From assembly GCF_001650195.1 (NCBI RefSeq), contig NZ_LXYR01000008.1, positions 62,001 through 126,000 on the forward strand: a stretch of DNA of 64,000 nucleotides, written 5' to 3'. Positions 36,756-45,681 of this stretch are shown here, piece after piece. The DNA comes from Phormidesmis priestleyi BC1401 (GTDB lineage: Bacteria > Cyanobacteriota > Cyanobacteriia > Leptolyngbyales > Leptolyngbyaceae). Each line of letters begins with the position of its first letter. Within the stretch, counting starts at the first letter, position 1. The notes beneath the pieces were generated by a model. That model had not been told where the DNA came from and did not search any database. It worked only from the letters and a program-made list of their open reading frames with translations. The position numbers and the translations under genes are program-made.

Positions 36756-38081
36756 CTAAGTGATTGAATGGGATATCTCCATTTCAGAGATTCTGATCAT
36801 ACCAAACGTCAAATTAGTAGCGCTAGATTCGACAGTCAATAGCAATTGCAGCCAATCTAACATTTCGTGACTGTCTTGGGTACCGTCAGCAATTGCAGGT
36901 TCCAATACATAGCTTCCTCCTAGAATGTCTGGCCACTTCGTACAGAATTCTACATCTAGGTGAGAGCCAGACGTTAATTCAGGAAGTTCATAACGGTATT
37001 GATAGTTATTAAAACCAGTGATTGCGGTTCTCAATCGATCGTAGATGGAGACCCCGATCAGAGGCATTTGAATCTGATCGTGGGCTAAGATTCTAACCAC
37101 AATTTTGACCCACTCACCTGGGCAAAGAAATCCCGCTTCTGCCCCAGTGCTATCCAGTATTTTAAAGTCAACAATTTCGGCTCGTCCTGTTCCAAATCGT
37201 TTAGCCTGCGAAAAAGCAAGATATGCTCTCCTCATAAAGGGATTAGCTCTACTTTGATTTTGTCTCTCAGCCTCCTGCTGTTTCTGGTGTATCAGAGGCG
37301 CGTAAGGGAGATGGTGAGCGTCTACTTCAGCTCTGTGATGGGCATTAATCTGCTCATACATCCACGCTTGATACCTTCTTGAGATTTCGGGCGGCTCCCC
37401 GGTTGAGACTAGAGAGCCTGAATTAATCCACACCCCCCTTGAGCAAAGGCGAGCTACTGCTCCCACGTCATGGGAAACGAACAAAATCGTTCCTCCCGAA
37501 TCCTGGAAATCTTTGATTTTCGCCATGCAACGATGCACAAAAATACCATCACCCACTGCTAAAGCTTCATCCACAATCAGCACTTCCGGATCGACATGCA
37601 CTGCCACTGCAAATGCCAATCGCACAAACATCCCGCTTGAATAGGTTTTTACGGGCTGGTCAATAAAATCACCAATCTCTGCAAACGCTGCAATGTCATC
37701 AAACCTAGCCTCAATCTCCGCATGACTCAGCCCTAAAATTCGCCCATTGAAAAAGACATTCTGCCGCCCCGTGAACTCTGGGTTAAACCCACTTCCAAGT
37801 TCTAGGAGAGCCGACACTCTTCCTCTGACAGCAACCTCTCCCAGAGTCGGCTGAAGAGTTCCTGCAATAATTTGCAGCAGCGTGCTTTTACCAGAACCGT
37901 TTTGACCGATAATTCCCAGTGTTTCTCCTTGAAAAACCTCTAAGCTGACATTTTTCAATGCCCAAAACCCTTCAGCTTGAGTCTTTCCGGGTAAGAGGAT
38001 CTCCTTTAATCGATCGACTGGATGCGAATAGCGCTTGAAAGACTTTGAAACATTTTTTAGCGAAATAACAGCTTCACCCAC
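36756..38081 (-). CDS. Polysaccharide ABC exporter, ATP-binding subunit (Wzt-type)
   Basis: About 441 aa from the GTG at 38081, which has GGAGGGG upstream; the frame opens 8 codons earlier. The nucleotide-binding domain (1-240) has Walker A GQNGSGKST, signature YSSGMFVRLAFAVAVHV and Walker B EVLIVDEALAVGDG. A linker leads to a C-terminal beta-sandwich (about 300-440, IVDFKILDSTGAEAGFLCPGEWVKIVVRIL) of the Wzt_C kind, which in O-antigen exporters reads the capped end of the chain. The permease gene is immediately upstream (50 bp). Confidence 0.93.
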   Translation of the reverse strand: MGEAVISLKNVSKSFKRYSHPVDRLKEILLPGKTQAEGFWALKNVSLEVFQGETLGIIGQNGSGKSTLLQIIAGTLQPTLGEVAVRGRVSALLELGSGFNPEFTGRQNVFFNGRILGLSHAEIEARFDDIAAFAEIGDFIDQPVKTYSSGMFVRLAFAVAVHVDPEVLIVDEALAVGDGIFVHRCMAKIKDFQDSGGTILFVSHDVGAVARLCSRGVWINSGSLVSTGEPPEISRRYQAWMYEQINAHHRAEVDAHHLPYAPLIHQKQQEAERQNQSRANPFMRRAYLAFSQAKRFGTGRAEIVDFKILDSTGAEAGFLCPGEWVKIVVRILAHDQIQMPLIGVSIYDRLRTAITGFNNYQYRYELPELTSGSHLDVEFCTKWPDILGGSYVLEPAIADGTQDSHEMLDWLQLLLTVESSATNLTFGMIRISEMEISHSIT

Positions 38082-38131
38082 TTCACGACCCCTCCAGGTC
38101 CCCACACTTAATTGAATGTTTAGGAACTAGT

Positions 38132-38989
38132 TTATAAAACATCTGCAAACGCAGGGCGCAATCGTCGATAGACCCATAGCCCGATCGAGAAAACCACAAT
38201 CGAAACCAGCGATAACACCCCTAATTCCGTCCAATGCTGAAGTTTACCCACCAACACTACATCGCGGTAAAGCTCGACTACGATCGTCAGAGGGTTAAGC
38301 CAAAATACCCAAAATCTCAGTCCTTCAGGAATCGATGAGGCTGGATAAACGATCGGAGTCATATAAAACCACAGATTCAGAATTACGCCGATTGTTTGTG
38401 GAATATCTCGCAAAAACACCGTTAGTCCAGCAACAAGATAACCTAAGCCTGCCGTCAAAAGCAGTTGCGGAATCCAAATGAGGGGCAGCAGCAGCAGAGT
38501 GCTGTGAATTGCATGGTTAAAAAATGCGACAAACGCAATCAGCAGCATCAAGCCCATCGTGCTATCGACAAAGGCAGAACAAATCGGAACCAAGGGCAGC
38601 AGCGCGACTGGAAACACCACTTTTTTGATCAGATTGGGCTGACCTACCACCGAAACAGCCGCTTGGGAAAATCCACTCGTGAAAGCAATCCAGGGAATCA
38701 AGCCCGCAAAGAGCCAAAGCCCGAAGGTAAAGCGGTTGTCTGGCAGCCCTTGCAAACTTAATTTGACTTTTAAGACGATCGAGAATAAGTATGTGTAAAC
38801 CAGCAGTTGCGCTAACTGATTTAGTACCGTCCACGCGTTGCCTAGAACCGATCCTTTATATCGGGCTTCTAAATCGCGCTGAACTAGCGTCTTTAACAAA
38901 TCTAGCTTTGTCCACCAATGGGGCGGCACCGGAAGCCATTGAACCAGACGGGTGGCTTTGCGAGTCGCTGTTTTGACGGAGTTCAGCAA
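38132..38989 (-). CDS. Polysaccharide ABC exporter, permease (Wzm-type, ABC-2)
   Basis: A 285-aa integral membrane protein with about six helices. The N-terminal LLKTLVQRDLEARYKGSVLGNAWTVLNQLAQLLVYTYLFSIV is the hallmark of ABC-2 transporters for surface polysaccharide, and the sequence FYMTPIVYPASSIPEGLRFWVFWLNPLTIVVELYRDVVL is typical of the last third. It works with the Wzt-type ATPase encoded 50 bp downstream to move an undecaprenyl-linked polysaccharide across the inner membrane. Confidence 0.93.
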   Translation of the reverse strand: MLNSVKTATRKATRLVQWLPVPPHWWTKLDLLKTLVQRDLEARYKGSVLGNAWTVLNQLAQLLVYTYLFSIVLKVKLSLQGLPDNRFTFGLWLFAGLIPWIAFTSGFSQAAVSVVGQPNLIKKVVFPVALLPLVPICSAFVDSTMGLMLLIAFVAFFNHAIHSTLLLLPLIWIPQLLLTAGLGYLVAGLTVFLRDIPQTIGVILNLWFYMTPIVYPASSIPEGLRFWVFWLNPLTIVVELYRDVVLVGKLQHWTELGVLSLVSIVVFSIGLWVYRRLRPAFADVL

Positions 38990-39321
38990 AATTGGGGTTA
39001 CTCCTAAACTTACAAAATTCCCGATCGACCCTGTAAGAATATCAGGAGATGGCTTGTTATGTAATTTTGAATGTGGAAGTCGGTTTGTATAGATGTTCGA
39101 TTGAATTATTCTGCAAGTCTCTCATCTAATCAGGCTCAAACTGCTTTTAGGTTTGCTTCTGATGCCTCAATCGCGTCCTGTACACTACGTGCAACACGGT
39201 GGCAAGTGCAGCTAGGTGAGTCAGCATTCATCAGAGCGGTAGGTTTTGGGAATTCTTGTGAACTTTAAAGTCAGGTCTGCCTCGATAGACCATTCAAACA
39301 GTTAACGGTTTTAAGACTCAA
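38990..39321. other. Gene-free interval between divergent wzm and gmd
   Basis: About 330 bp upstream of both the exporter operon and gmd. It is the probable location of divergent promoters. No hairpin, repeat or conserved small gene was recognised. Confidence 0.5.
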
Positions 39322-40293
39322 GTGCAAAAAAAAGCTCTGATCACAGGACTCACAGGACAAGACGGCTCCTATCTCGCCGAACTTCTCTTGACTAAAGGCT
39401 ATCAGGTTTTTGGTCTGGTGCGTCGCTCTAGCTCTGGTAAGGTCGATCGCATTGGTCACCTCTCAGGCAATGTCACCATTCTCTCAGGCGATCTGCTGGA
39501 TCAATGTTCACTGATGGACGCGATCGAGCAGTCTCAGCCCGATGAAATCTATAATCTGGCATCTCAAAGCTATGTGCCCATTTCGTGGACTCAGCCCGCA
39601 CTGACGGCAGAATATACGGCGTTGGGCGTGTCTCGATTATTGGAGTCGATTCGTCGCTGCCACCCTAGCTCACGGTTCTATCAGGCTTCGAGCAGTGAGG
39701 TGTTTGGTCAGCCCGATGAGTCGCCCCAAACCGAACGGACGGCTTTCCGTCCTCGTAACCCCTATGGAGTTGCTAAAGCCTACGCTCACTGGATGACCGT
39801 CAACTACCGTCAGCAGTATGGCTTATTCACTTGCTGTGGAATTACTTACACTCACGAGTCACCGCGTCGGGGCACCGAGTTTGTGTTTCGCAAGATTACG
39901 CAGGGGGTCGCCATGATTAAGCTGGGGCTAGCAAGTGAGCTAAAACTGGGCAACTTAGGGGCGCGTCGTGACTGGTGCTATGCCAAGGATGCGGTCTATG
40001 CGATGTGGCTGATGCTTCAGCAAGACCAGCCCGATGATTTCATTATTGCGAGTGGCGAAACGCACTCAGTTGAGGAGCTTGTGGAATGTGCTTTTCAGTG
40101 TGTAGGACTCTCTTGGAAAGACTATGTTTCGGTTGACCCTTCTTTTTATAGACCCGATGAAGCGGTGCAACTAGTGGGATCGATCGACAAAATTCGTCAG
40201 CAGTTAGGCTGGCAGCCTCAACATCCGTTTAAGCAGTTGGTGGAGTTGATGGTTGACCATGATTTAAAGGAGTTGACTGATCGCAGGCATTAG
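39322..40293 (+). CDS. gmd: GDP-mannose 4,6-dehydratase
   Basis: Gmd converts GDP-D-mannose to GDP-4-keto-6-deoxymannose, leading to GDP-fucose or GDP-rhamnose. The 323-aa protein has GTG start, the Rossmann motif GLTGQDGSYLAELL, the conserved RRSSSGKVDRIGHL loop, ASQSYVPISWTQP, and the active-site tyrosine-lysine pair in YGVAKAYAHWM. The C-terminal part has RRDWCYAKDAVYAMWLML. Downstream, 100 bp away, is a GT4 gene that could use the product. Confidence 0.93.
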   Translation: MQKKALITGLTGQDGSYLAELLLTKGYQVFGLVRRSSSGKVDRIGHLSGNVTILSGDLLDQCSLMDAIEQSQPDEIYNLASQSYVPISWTQPALTAEYTALGVSRLLESIRRCHPSSRFYQASSSEVFGQPDESPQTERTAFRPRNPYGVAKAYAHWMTVNYRQQYGLFTCCGITYTHESPRRGTEFVFRKITQGVAMIKLGLASELKLGNLGARRDWCYAKDAVYAMWLMLQQDQPDDFIIASGETHSVEELVECAFQCVGLSWKDYVSVDPSFYRPDEAVQLVGSIDKIRQQLGWQPQHPFKQLVELMVDHDLKELTDRRH

Positions 40294-40393
40294 AGGCGAG
40301 TCGGTATTGAGAGGGCACGATCGAGCAATCCACTACGTCTGAGGAAATTCTGCGAGGGAGCTGCTGAAAGCTTATACACTGCTAATGACGTGA

Positions 40394-41479
40394 ATGGCTC
40401 AAGTTGTGCCTCATCAGCTACTGATCAATCTATCGTTTTTGGCAGATAAGCCGACAGGTCACACGGTCTATGCAAACAGTCTACTTCCCCATTTGAGAAG
40501 TCTAGACCCCATACTATTGACCTCGCAGATCTTCCCAGACGATCGCTGCTACCCGATTCCACCTCATTTGACTCCCGATCGAGGGGGAAAAGGACATCTC
40601 TCCCGGCTTTTGTGGACTCAATTTGAGTTGCCAAACCTTTATAAAAAGTTAAAGGGAAGCCTATTATTTTCTCCTATTCCTGAGGCTCCACTGTTCACAA
40701 AGATCCGTCATGTGGTGACATTACATGACTTGATCCCGCTGCGGTTTCTAAAGCGGTTTTCTCCTCGAACTCCTTATTTCAAACATTATATTCCTCACGT
40801 TTTATCTCAAGCAGAACAGATTATTTGTGACTCTCAGGCAACTGCCCAAGATGCGATGAGTTTCTTCAATATCTCTGCTAAAAAAATGACTGTCATTCCT
40901 TTAGCATACGACGCAGAGCATTTTCGCTATTTGGACTTACCAACTCAAAATTATTTCTTATATTTAGGTCGGCATGATGCTTATAAAAATCTAGGGCGAG
41001 CGATCGAGGCTTTTTCTAAATTGCCCGATCGCGCTAGCTATGAGTTTTTGATTGCAGGTCCGACTGACGATCGCTACACGCCTACATTGGTTAATCTGGT
41101 GACTCAATTGGGCTTGACTGAGCGAGTTAAATTTTTGAGTTATGTTCCTTACAGCGAGTTGCCAACCTTGTTAAATCAAGCGATCGCGCTCGTGTTTCCA
41201 AGTCTGTGGGAAGGATTTGGACTGCCCGTTTTAGAAGCGATGGCGTGCGGAACCCCGGTGATCACCTCAAATCTATCGTCTATGCCAGAAGTGGCGGGAG
41301 AAGCCGCGCTGCTTGTTGACCCATATGATGTGGAAGCGATCGCCGATGCGATGCACCAAATCAGCCGCGATCCTACTTTGAGAAGCCAACTGCACCAACT
41401 CAGTCTCGATCGAGCCAGTCACTTTAGTTGGGCAAAAACCGCAGCAGCCACGGCAGACGTTTTGAGTCAGTATCTCTAA
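40394..41479 (+). CDS. Glycosyltransferase family 4 (mannosyltransferase-like)
   Basis: A 361-aa GT-B enzyme. N-terminal domain includes LSFLADKPTGHTVYANSLLPHL and TLHDLIPLRFLKRFS; the C-terminal donor domain has FLYLGRHDAYKNLGRAIEAF and FPSLWEGFGLPVLEAMACGTPVITSNLSSMPEVAGEAALLVDP, with the E-x7-E motif. This pattern is shared by mannosyl- and rhamnosyltransferases that use GDP-sugars. It is cotranscribed with gmd by position. Confidence 0.9.
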   Translation: MAQVVPHQLLINLSFLADKPTGHTVYANSLLPHLRSLDPILLTSQIFPDDRCYPIPPHLTPDRGGKGHLSRLLWTQFELPNLYKKLKGSLLFSPIPEAPLFTKIRHVVTLHDLIPLRFLKRFSPRTPYFKHYIPHVLSQAEQIICDSQATAQDAMSFFNISAKKMTVIPLAYDAEHFRYLDLPTQNYFLYLGRHDAYKNLGRAIEAFSKLPDRASYEFLIAGPTDDRYTPTLVNLVTQLGLTERVKFLSYVPYSELPTLLNQAIALVFPSLWEGFGLPVLEAMACGTPVITSNLSSMPEVAGEAALLVDPYDVEAIADAMHQISRDPTLRSQLHQLSLDRASHFSWAKTAAATADVLSQYL

Positions 41480-41505
41480 AAGTTGACCTGATTTCTGACC
41501 TCTGC

Positions 41506-41880
41506 TCAGTCGCGTGAAACAAGCAGCACAACTCCACAGATAATTAACCCCATCCCAGCGATGCGAGTTAGCGGGAGCGACTCGCCAAAAATAAATTTAC
41601 CCATCAGAACGGCGAAAACATATTGCAACGCCACCGCTGGGCCCAACACACTCAGTTTCACGCGAGTCAGCAGCAGGATATAGAGAATTGCGCCCATCCC
41701 GTAGAAGACCAGCCCGATCAGTAGCTCTGGCGTGGTCGCAATGCTGAGGACGTGACCTGAGAAATTTCCCGCATTGACTCGTCCTAGCTTTTGTGCGCCT
41801 GTTTTTAGAAAAAACTGTCCGCCTGTGCCTGCGGCGATCGACATTAAAAAGAAGGCAAACTCTTGAAAGTTCACAGGCAA
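41506..41880 (-). CDS. Small multidrug/EamA-type transporter (4 membrane helices)
   Basis: A 124-aa protein with four helices, in the size class of SMR transporters. C-terminal AVALQYVFAVLMGKFIFGESLPLTRIAGMGLIICGVVLLVSR is typical of the EamA/DMT fold. The membrane-embedded glutamate that SMR drug pumps place in helix 1 is not evident (the helix reads FFLMSIAAGTGGQFFLKTG), so a drug pump is less likely. ArnE/ArnF-type lipid carriers have this size. The neighbouring zinc dehydrogenase and glycan genes hint at a sugar or lipid role, inferred only. Confidence 0.75.
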   Translation of the reverse strand: MPVNFQEFAFFLMSIAAGTGGQFFLKTGAQKLGRVNAGNFSGHVLSIATTPELLIGLVFYGMGAILYILLLTRVKLSVLGPAVALQYVFAVLMGKFIFGESLPLTRIAGMGLIICGVVLLVSRD

Positions 41881-41955
41881 TCCTTTGAGAATTTATTTGA
41901 GAGCTGTAGACGCGAAGCCCCAACAGTCTACCGTAGCGGCACAGACAGAGAGCAG

Positions 41956-43002
41956 TTAAGGAAAAATCAGAATTTTGTAGGTTTCTGGCGTTGGAGTAAT
42001 GGCTCGATCGACTGCCATCGCCAAATCTTTAAGCGGATAGCGATCGCTCACCAAAGCATCGACATCAATGCGACGATTAAACACAATCTCAGCCGCTAGT
42101 GACTGAACCCGATAAGACGAGCTATAGCTGCCCATCAAATCAATTTCTCGTCGATACAAAACATTGGGATTGAGCGGAATCTCTAGCTCATCGGGAAACT
42201 CGGCAAAAAAGAGAATCTTGCCGCCTTTGCGGGTGCAGTCCAGCGCTTGAAAAAAGGCTTTATCGCTAGGAACCGCCAGCAGACTCACATCTACGCCCAT
42301 GCCTTGAGTGAGTGCCTGAATTTTGTCCACCAGATCTGGATCACGAGCGTCAAATGCGGCATCGGCTCCGACGCTGAGGGCTTTCTCCATGCGAGAGGGC
42401 ATCAGATCGGTGGAGATTGCTTGCGCTCCAAAATATTTGACCAGCATAATAAACATGAGTCCGATCGGACCTGCCCCCGTCACTAAAACGGTTTGCCCTG
42501 GAGCAATTTGCGCTTTTTTGACTGCCTTTAAGCAGCAGTTTGTCGGCTCGACAAAACTGGCTTGCTCAAAGGTTACGTCGTCAGGAATGATCATCAATCC
42601 ACCATTGCGAACAATGTGACCAGGGACTTTCACATACTCGGCAAAGCCGCCGCCACTAGGCGCAAATCCGGCTGTGGTGGTGATGGTTTTGTAGACCTCA
42701 CACATTGAAAAGTTTTCGTTGAGGCAATAAGCGCAGTGCATACAGGGAATGTGATGCAGCACGACGACGCGATCGCCCGTCTGCCATTTTTGCACGTCAG
42801 ACCCAACGGCAGCGATCGTTCCAGCGGTCTCGTGTCCAAAAATTCGCGGTGGCTCATAAAGCGGATATTTAATCTTCTTAATATCTGACTGACACAAGCC
42901 CACGACCCGAACCTGAACCAAAACCTCATCCGCTCTAATCTCTGGCAGCGGCACGTCTTCATAGCTAAGCTGGTCAACCCCGCGAAATACCTGCGCTTTC
43001 AT
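41956..43002 (-). CDS. Zinc-dependent alcohol dehydrogenase (medium-chain)
   Basis: A 348-aa MDR-family dehydrogenase. The catalytic zinc ligands are the cysteine in VRVVGLCQSDIKK and the histidine-glutamate pair in IFGHETAGTIAAVG; the structural zinc site is the four cysteines of IPCMHCAYCLNENFSMC. The NAD(P) domain has VLVTGAGPIGLMFIMLVKYFGAQ. It resembles sorbitol or threonine dehydrogenases. The substrate cannot be named. It could act on a polyol or sugar derived from the adjacent polysaccharide genes, but this is a guess. Confidence 0.85.
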   Translation of the reverse strand: MKAQVFRGVDQLSYEDVPLPEIRADEVLVQVRVVGLCQSDIKKIKYPLYEPPRIFGHETAGTIAAVGSDVQKWQTGDRVVVLHHIPCMHCAYCLNENFSMCEVYKTITTTAGFAPSGGGFAEYVKVPGHIVRNGGLMIIPDDVTFEQASFVEPTNCCLKAVKKAQIAPGQTVLVTGAGPIGLMFIMLVKYFGAQAISTDLMPSRMEKALSVGADAAFDARDPDLVDKIQALTQGMGVDVSLLAVPSDKAFFQALDCTRKGGKILFFAEFPDELEIPLNPNVLYRREIDLMGSYSSSYRVQSLAAEIVFNRRIDVDALVSDRYPLKDLAMAVDRAITPTPETYKILIFP

Positions 43003-43115
43003 CAGTCAAATCCCTTGAATAACTCTCCGATAGTGACTGTACCATTAGCGATCGAGACGCTGCGTGAATATGAAGTCTATTTCTGGCAAGCGGCTGTGCA
43101 AGATTGTGTTCCCGT

Positions 43116-43745
43116 TCACGATCGTGGGCGCTTTGACTTTACAACTCGTGACTCGATCGTAAAGTCTGGAATATCGCGCAGTTCCGATTCGTCTAAATTG
43201 TATTGTTCACACACTAAGCTTAGTCGCGTTCCCGGAACCTTGACAGCGTTCACCGAGTGGGTCAAGTCGCCTTGAAAATGAATCAACAAATTTTCTTGAG
43301 GTTTGACTTGCCCAACTTGACGTTTGTGATCGCGCAAAACCAGTTCTCCGCCTTGCATCTGAGACGGCACCTGCACATAAAGCACACTGACGCTTTCAGG
43401 CGGATCGATCGTTTTGCAATAAGACCGCAATGAGCGATCGATGTGGGGATCTACGCGCGATCCCTCTTGCAGCAATAAAGGGTTGAGATAAAACGCATTG
43501 CACGTAGATTCAAGAGCGAGATCTAAATAAAGCTTAAAGAAGGGGAATTTTTGAGCGACGGTTTCGAGTCCCGATCGCTGAAATGCGATTGAAAAACCTT
43601 TGGTGCTCACAAAATCGCGGTTGAGATTATTGACTGCAAAATAAGGACACGCCAGAATATCTCGGCGCAAATCATCCAAATAAGTCAGGGAAAACGCGTT
43701 GGGGTTCTGACGGTAGTAACTCAAGAGATTTGAAGGGGCGATCAA
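43116..43745 (-). CDS. 2-oxoglutarate/Fe(II)-dependent dioxygenase-like protein
   Basis: A 209-aa protein. The metal-binding H-x-D is in SRVDPHIDRSLRSYC, with LLIHFQGDLTHSVNAVKVPGTRLSLVCEQY giving the distal histidine and the arginine that would hold 2-oxoglutarate. This is the double-stranded beta-helix plan of prolyl-4-hydroxylase-type enzymes. Hydroxylation of a small molecule or protein is likely. The lack of a signal peptide suggests the cytoplasm. No obvious partner gene. Confidence 0.7.
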   Translation of the reverse strand: MIAPSNLLSYYRQNPNAFSLTYLDDLRRDILACPYFAVNNLNRDFVSTKGFSIAFQRSGLETVAQKFPFFKLYLDLALESTCNAFYLNPLLLQEGSRVDPHIDRSLRSYCKTIDPPESVSVLYVQVPSQMQGGELVLRDHKRQVGQVKPQENLLIHFQGDLTHSVNAVKVPGTRLSLVCEQYNLDESELRDIPDFTIESRVVKSKRPRS

Positions 43746-43810
43746 AGGTTTTTAATTTTGTACCCATTTGATTTTTGAATGCGACCCATCATCGGTTATC
43801 GCAAAATCGA

Positions 43811-43839
43811 GTAGAGACGTTTCGGTGGAACGTCTCCAC
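43811..43839. repeat. Hairpin repeat (GTAGAGACGTT type)
   Basis: GTAGAGACGTT faces AACGTCTCCAC around a 7-nt loop, with one mismatch. It belongs to the same family as the hairpins at 7473 and 8131. Confidence 0.65.
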
Positions 43840-43880
43840 GCCATCGGGTAAACGCGCGATCGCCTTCACGAAATCGATAT

Positions 43881-43920
43881 TACAAAAAATTGTAGAGATG
43901 CAACGAACGACATCTCTACA
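43881..43920 (-). terminator. Rho-independent terminator of the rpsB-tsf operon
   Basis: On the minus strand TGTAGAGATG and CATCTCTACA form a perfect 10-bp stem with a 10-nt loop, followed by ATTTTTTGTAA. It lies 54 bp past the tsf stop. Confidence 0.8.
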
Positions 43921-43973
43921 GCATTACGGTCTATTAAATGGCGGACACAGGCTAAATCATCAGATTTAAAACT

Positions 43974-44633
43974 CTATTTCTGACCCATTTGAGCCGCGAC
44001 TTCGGCTGCAAAGTCAGTCTCTTCTTTTTGGATGCCTTCACCCAACACAAACCGGACAAATCGACGCACTTGAATGTTTTCGCCCAACTGAGCAACGTTG
44101 CGCTTCACCAACTCATCAACCGTGATGTTTTGGTCACGAATGTAAGGCTGGTCGAGCAAGCACATTTCTTTGAGACGCTTATCGATCCGCCCTTGCACGA
44201 TCTTCTCTTTAAGCTCTTCTTTTTTGCCACTCAGATCATCTTTGCCCATCTCGATCGCTTTTTCTTTATTGACGATCGCTTCAGGAATGTCGCTGACTTT
44301 CACGTACTCAACGTTGGGGCACGCTGCTACCTGCATCGCCACGTTTCTCACGAGTTGTTGAAAGGCTTCGTTGCGTGCCACAAAGTCGGTTTGACAGTTG
44401 ACTTCAACCAGAACGCCAATCCGTCCGCCTGTATGAATGTAGCTATCGACTAATCCTTCCGCCGCGACTCTGCCTTCTTTTTTGCCCGCAGACGTGATTC
44501 CCTTTTGCCGCAGCCATTCTGAGGCTTTTTCTAAATCCCCATTGTTTTCCTGGAGTGCTTTTTTGCAATCCATCATGCCTGCGCCCGTTTTTTGGCGCAA
44601 TTCACCGACCATCTTTGCCGAAATGTCTGCCAT
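43974..44633 (-). CDS. tsf: Translation elongation factor Ts
   Basis: EF-Ts recycles EF-Tu by nucleotide exchange. The start at 44633 ([19 protein letters not shown]) has GGGAAAGG upstream and gives 219 aa, the short form usual in cyanobacteria. The signature [19 protein letters not shown] is present as [22 protein letters not shown], and the core has [17 protein letters not shown]. It follows rpsB by 81 bp in the conserved rpsB-tsf order. Confidence 0.97.
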   Translation of the reverse strand: MADISAKMVGELRQKTGAGMMDCKKALQENNGDLEKASEWLRQKGITSAGKKEGRVAAEGLVDSYIHTGGRIGVLVEVNCQTDFVARNEAFQQLVRNVAMQVAACPNVEYVKVSDIPEAIVNKEKAIEMGKDDLSGKKEELKEKIVQGRIDKRLKEMCLLDQPYIRDQNITVDELVKRNVAQLGENIQVRRFVRFVLGEGIQKEETDFAAEVAAQMGQK

Positions 44634-44665
44634 TTGCCTTTCCCTAATCAACGAGTGGTTAGCCG

Positions 44666-44704
44666 TCAGCCGTTAGGGGTTAGACACCTACGACTAACGG
44701 CTGA
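44666..44704. repeat. Perfect 11-bp inverted repeat between rpsB and tsf
   Basis: TCAGCCGTTAG (44666-44676) faces CTAACGGCTGA (44694-44704) with a 17-nt loop. It lacks a T run, so it could be an mRNA-processing or pausing hairpin or an interspersed repeat rather than a terminator. Confidence 0.7.
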
Positions 44705-44714
44705 ACGGGTCGAG

Positions 44715-45512
44715 TTATTCTGCGGCGGCAGGTTCTGCTGCTGCTGTTGCTTCTTCGGGCGCGAAGGCTTCGCTTTCGTCGTATTCGTATTCGTCGTCAG
44801 CGCCTTCGTAATCGTATTCGTCGTCGAGTTGACCGTGACGACCTTCATAGATCGCATCTGCCAACCGACCTACTATCAGCTTAATCGAACGGATCGCATC
44901 ATCATTCGCCGGGATGGGAATGTCTACGACATCGGGGTCGCAGTTGGTGTCAAGCAGCGAGACGATCGGGACACCCAACTTCAAGCATTCTTGAACGGCG
45001 TTATATTCTCGCTTTTGATCCACGATTAGAACGATATCAGGAACCTTCCGCATGGCTTTGATGCCACCGAGATATTTCTGAAGTTTGTCGAGTTCGCGTC
45101 GCAAGACAGCGGCTTCTTTTTTAGGCAGCATATCCATTGCGCCCGTTTCTTCGCGACGCTCAAGATCTTTGAGGCGATCGACGCGGGTCTTGATGGTCGC
45201 CCAGTTGGTCAGCATTCCACCGAGCCAGCGCTGGTTGACATAATAGGCTCCGCAGCGAGACGCTTCTTGAGCCACGATTCCGGCAGCTTGGCGTTTGGTG
45301 CCAATAAACAGAAACTTTTTGCCTTGCTCAGACGCGGTGCGCACGTAGTTGTAAGCGGCATCCATTAACTGGGCGGTTTGCACCAAGTCAATGATGTGTA
45401 CACCATTACGCGCGGTGTAGATGTAGGGGTCCATCTTGGGATTCCAACGACGAGTTTGGTGCCCGAAGTGGACTCCAGACTCAAGCATTTGAGCCAATGA
45501 AACAACTGGCAT
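44715..45512 (-). CDS. rpsB: 30S ribosomal protein S2
   Basis: Ribosomal protein S2, 265 aa. Typical opening is [43 protein letters not shown], with [33 protein letters not shown] near the end of the core. The C-terminal tail of about 35 residues is extremely acidic with Tyr and then Ala ([27 protein letters not shown]), an extension beyond the S2 core. First gene of the rpsB-tsf operon. Confidence 0.97.
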   Translation of the reverse strand: MPVVSLAQMLESGVHFGHQTRRWNPKMDPYIYTARNGVHIIDLVQTAQLMDAAYNYVRTASEQGKKFLFIGTKRQAAGIVAQEASRCGAYYVNQRWLGGMLTNWATIKTRVDRLKDLERREETGAMDMLPKKEAAVLRRELDKLQKYLGGIKAMRKVPDIVLIVDQKREYNAVQECLKLGVPIVSLLDTNCDPDVVDIPIPANDDAIRSIKLIVGRLADAIYEGRHGQLDDEYDYEGADDEYEYDESEAFAPEEATAAAEPAAAE

Positions 45513-45554
45513 TCTTTTTACTCCTGTATTCGGGTTAATCCTCCACCCAGGTGA

Positions 45555-45573
45555 GTTTCAAAAAGTTTGAAAC
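45555..45573. promoter_or_regulatory. Palindrome in the rpsB leader
   Basis: GTTTCAAA and TTTGAAAC are separated by 3 bp. The palindrome lies 42 bp upstream of the rpsB start codon, where an S2 autoregulation hairpin could sit. Regulation is inferred only. Confidence 0.45.
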
Positions 45574-45681
45574 ACCCGAAATCCTGAGTGTGTGGGTTGA
45601 AACAACTTTACTAGGATAACACAATAGAGTCGTGCTTGAGGGGCTGAAAAACTGAAGAAGGGAGGCTCGATCGCCTCAAAT

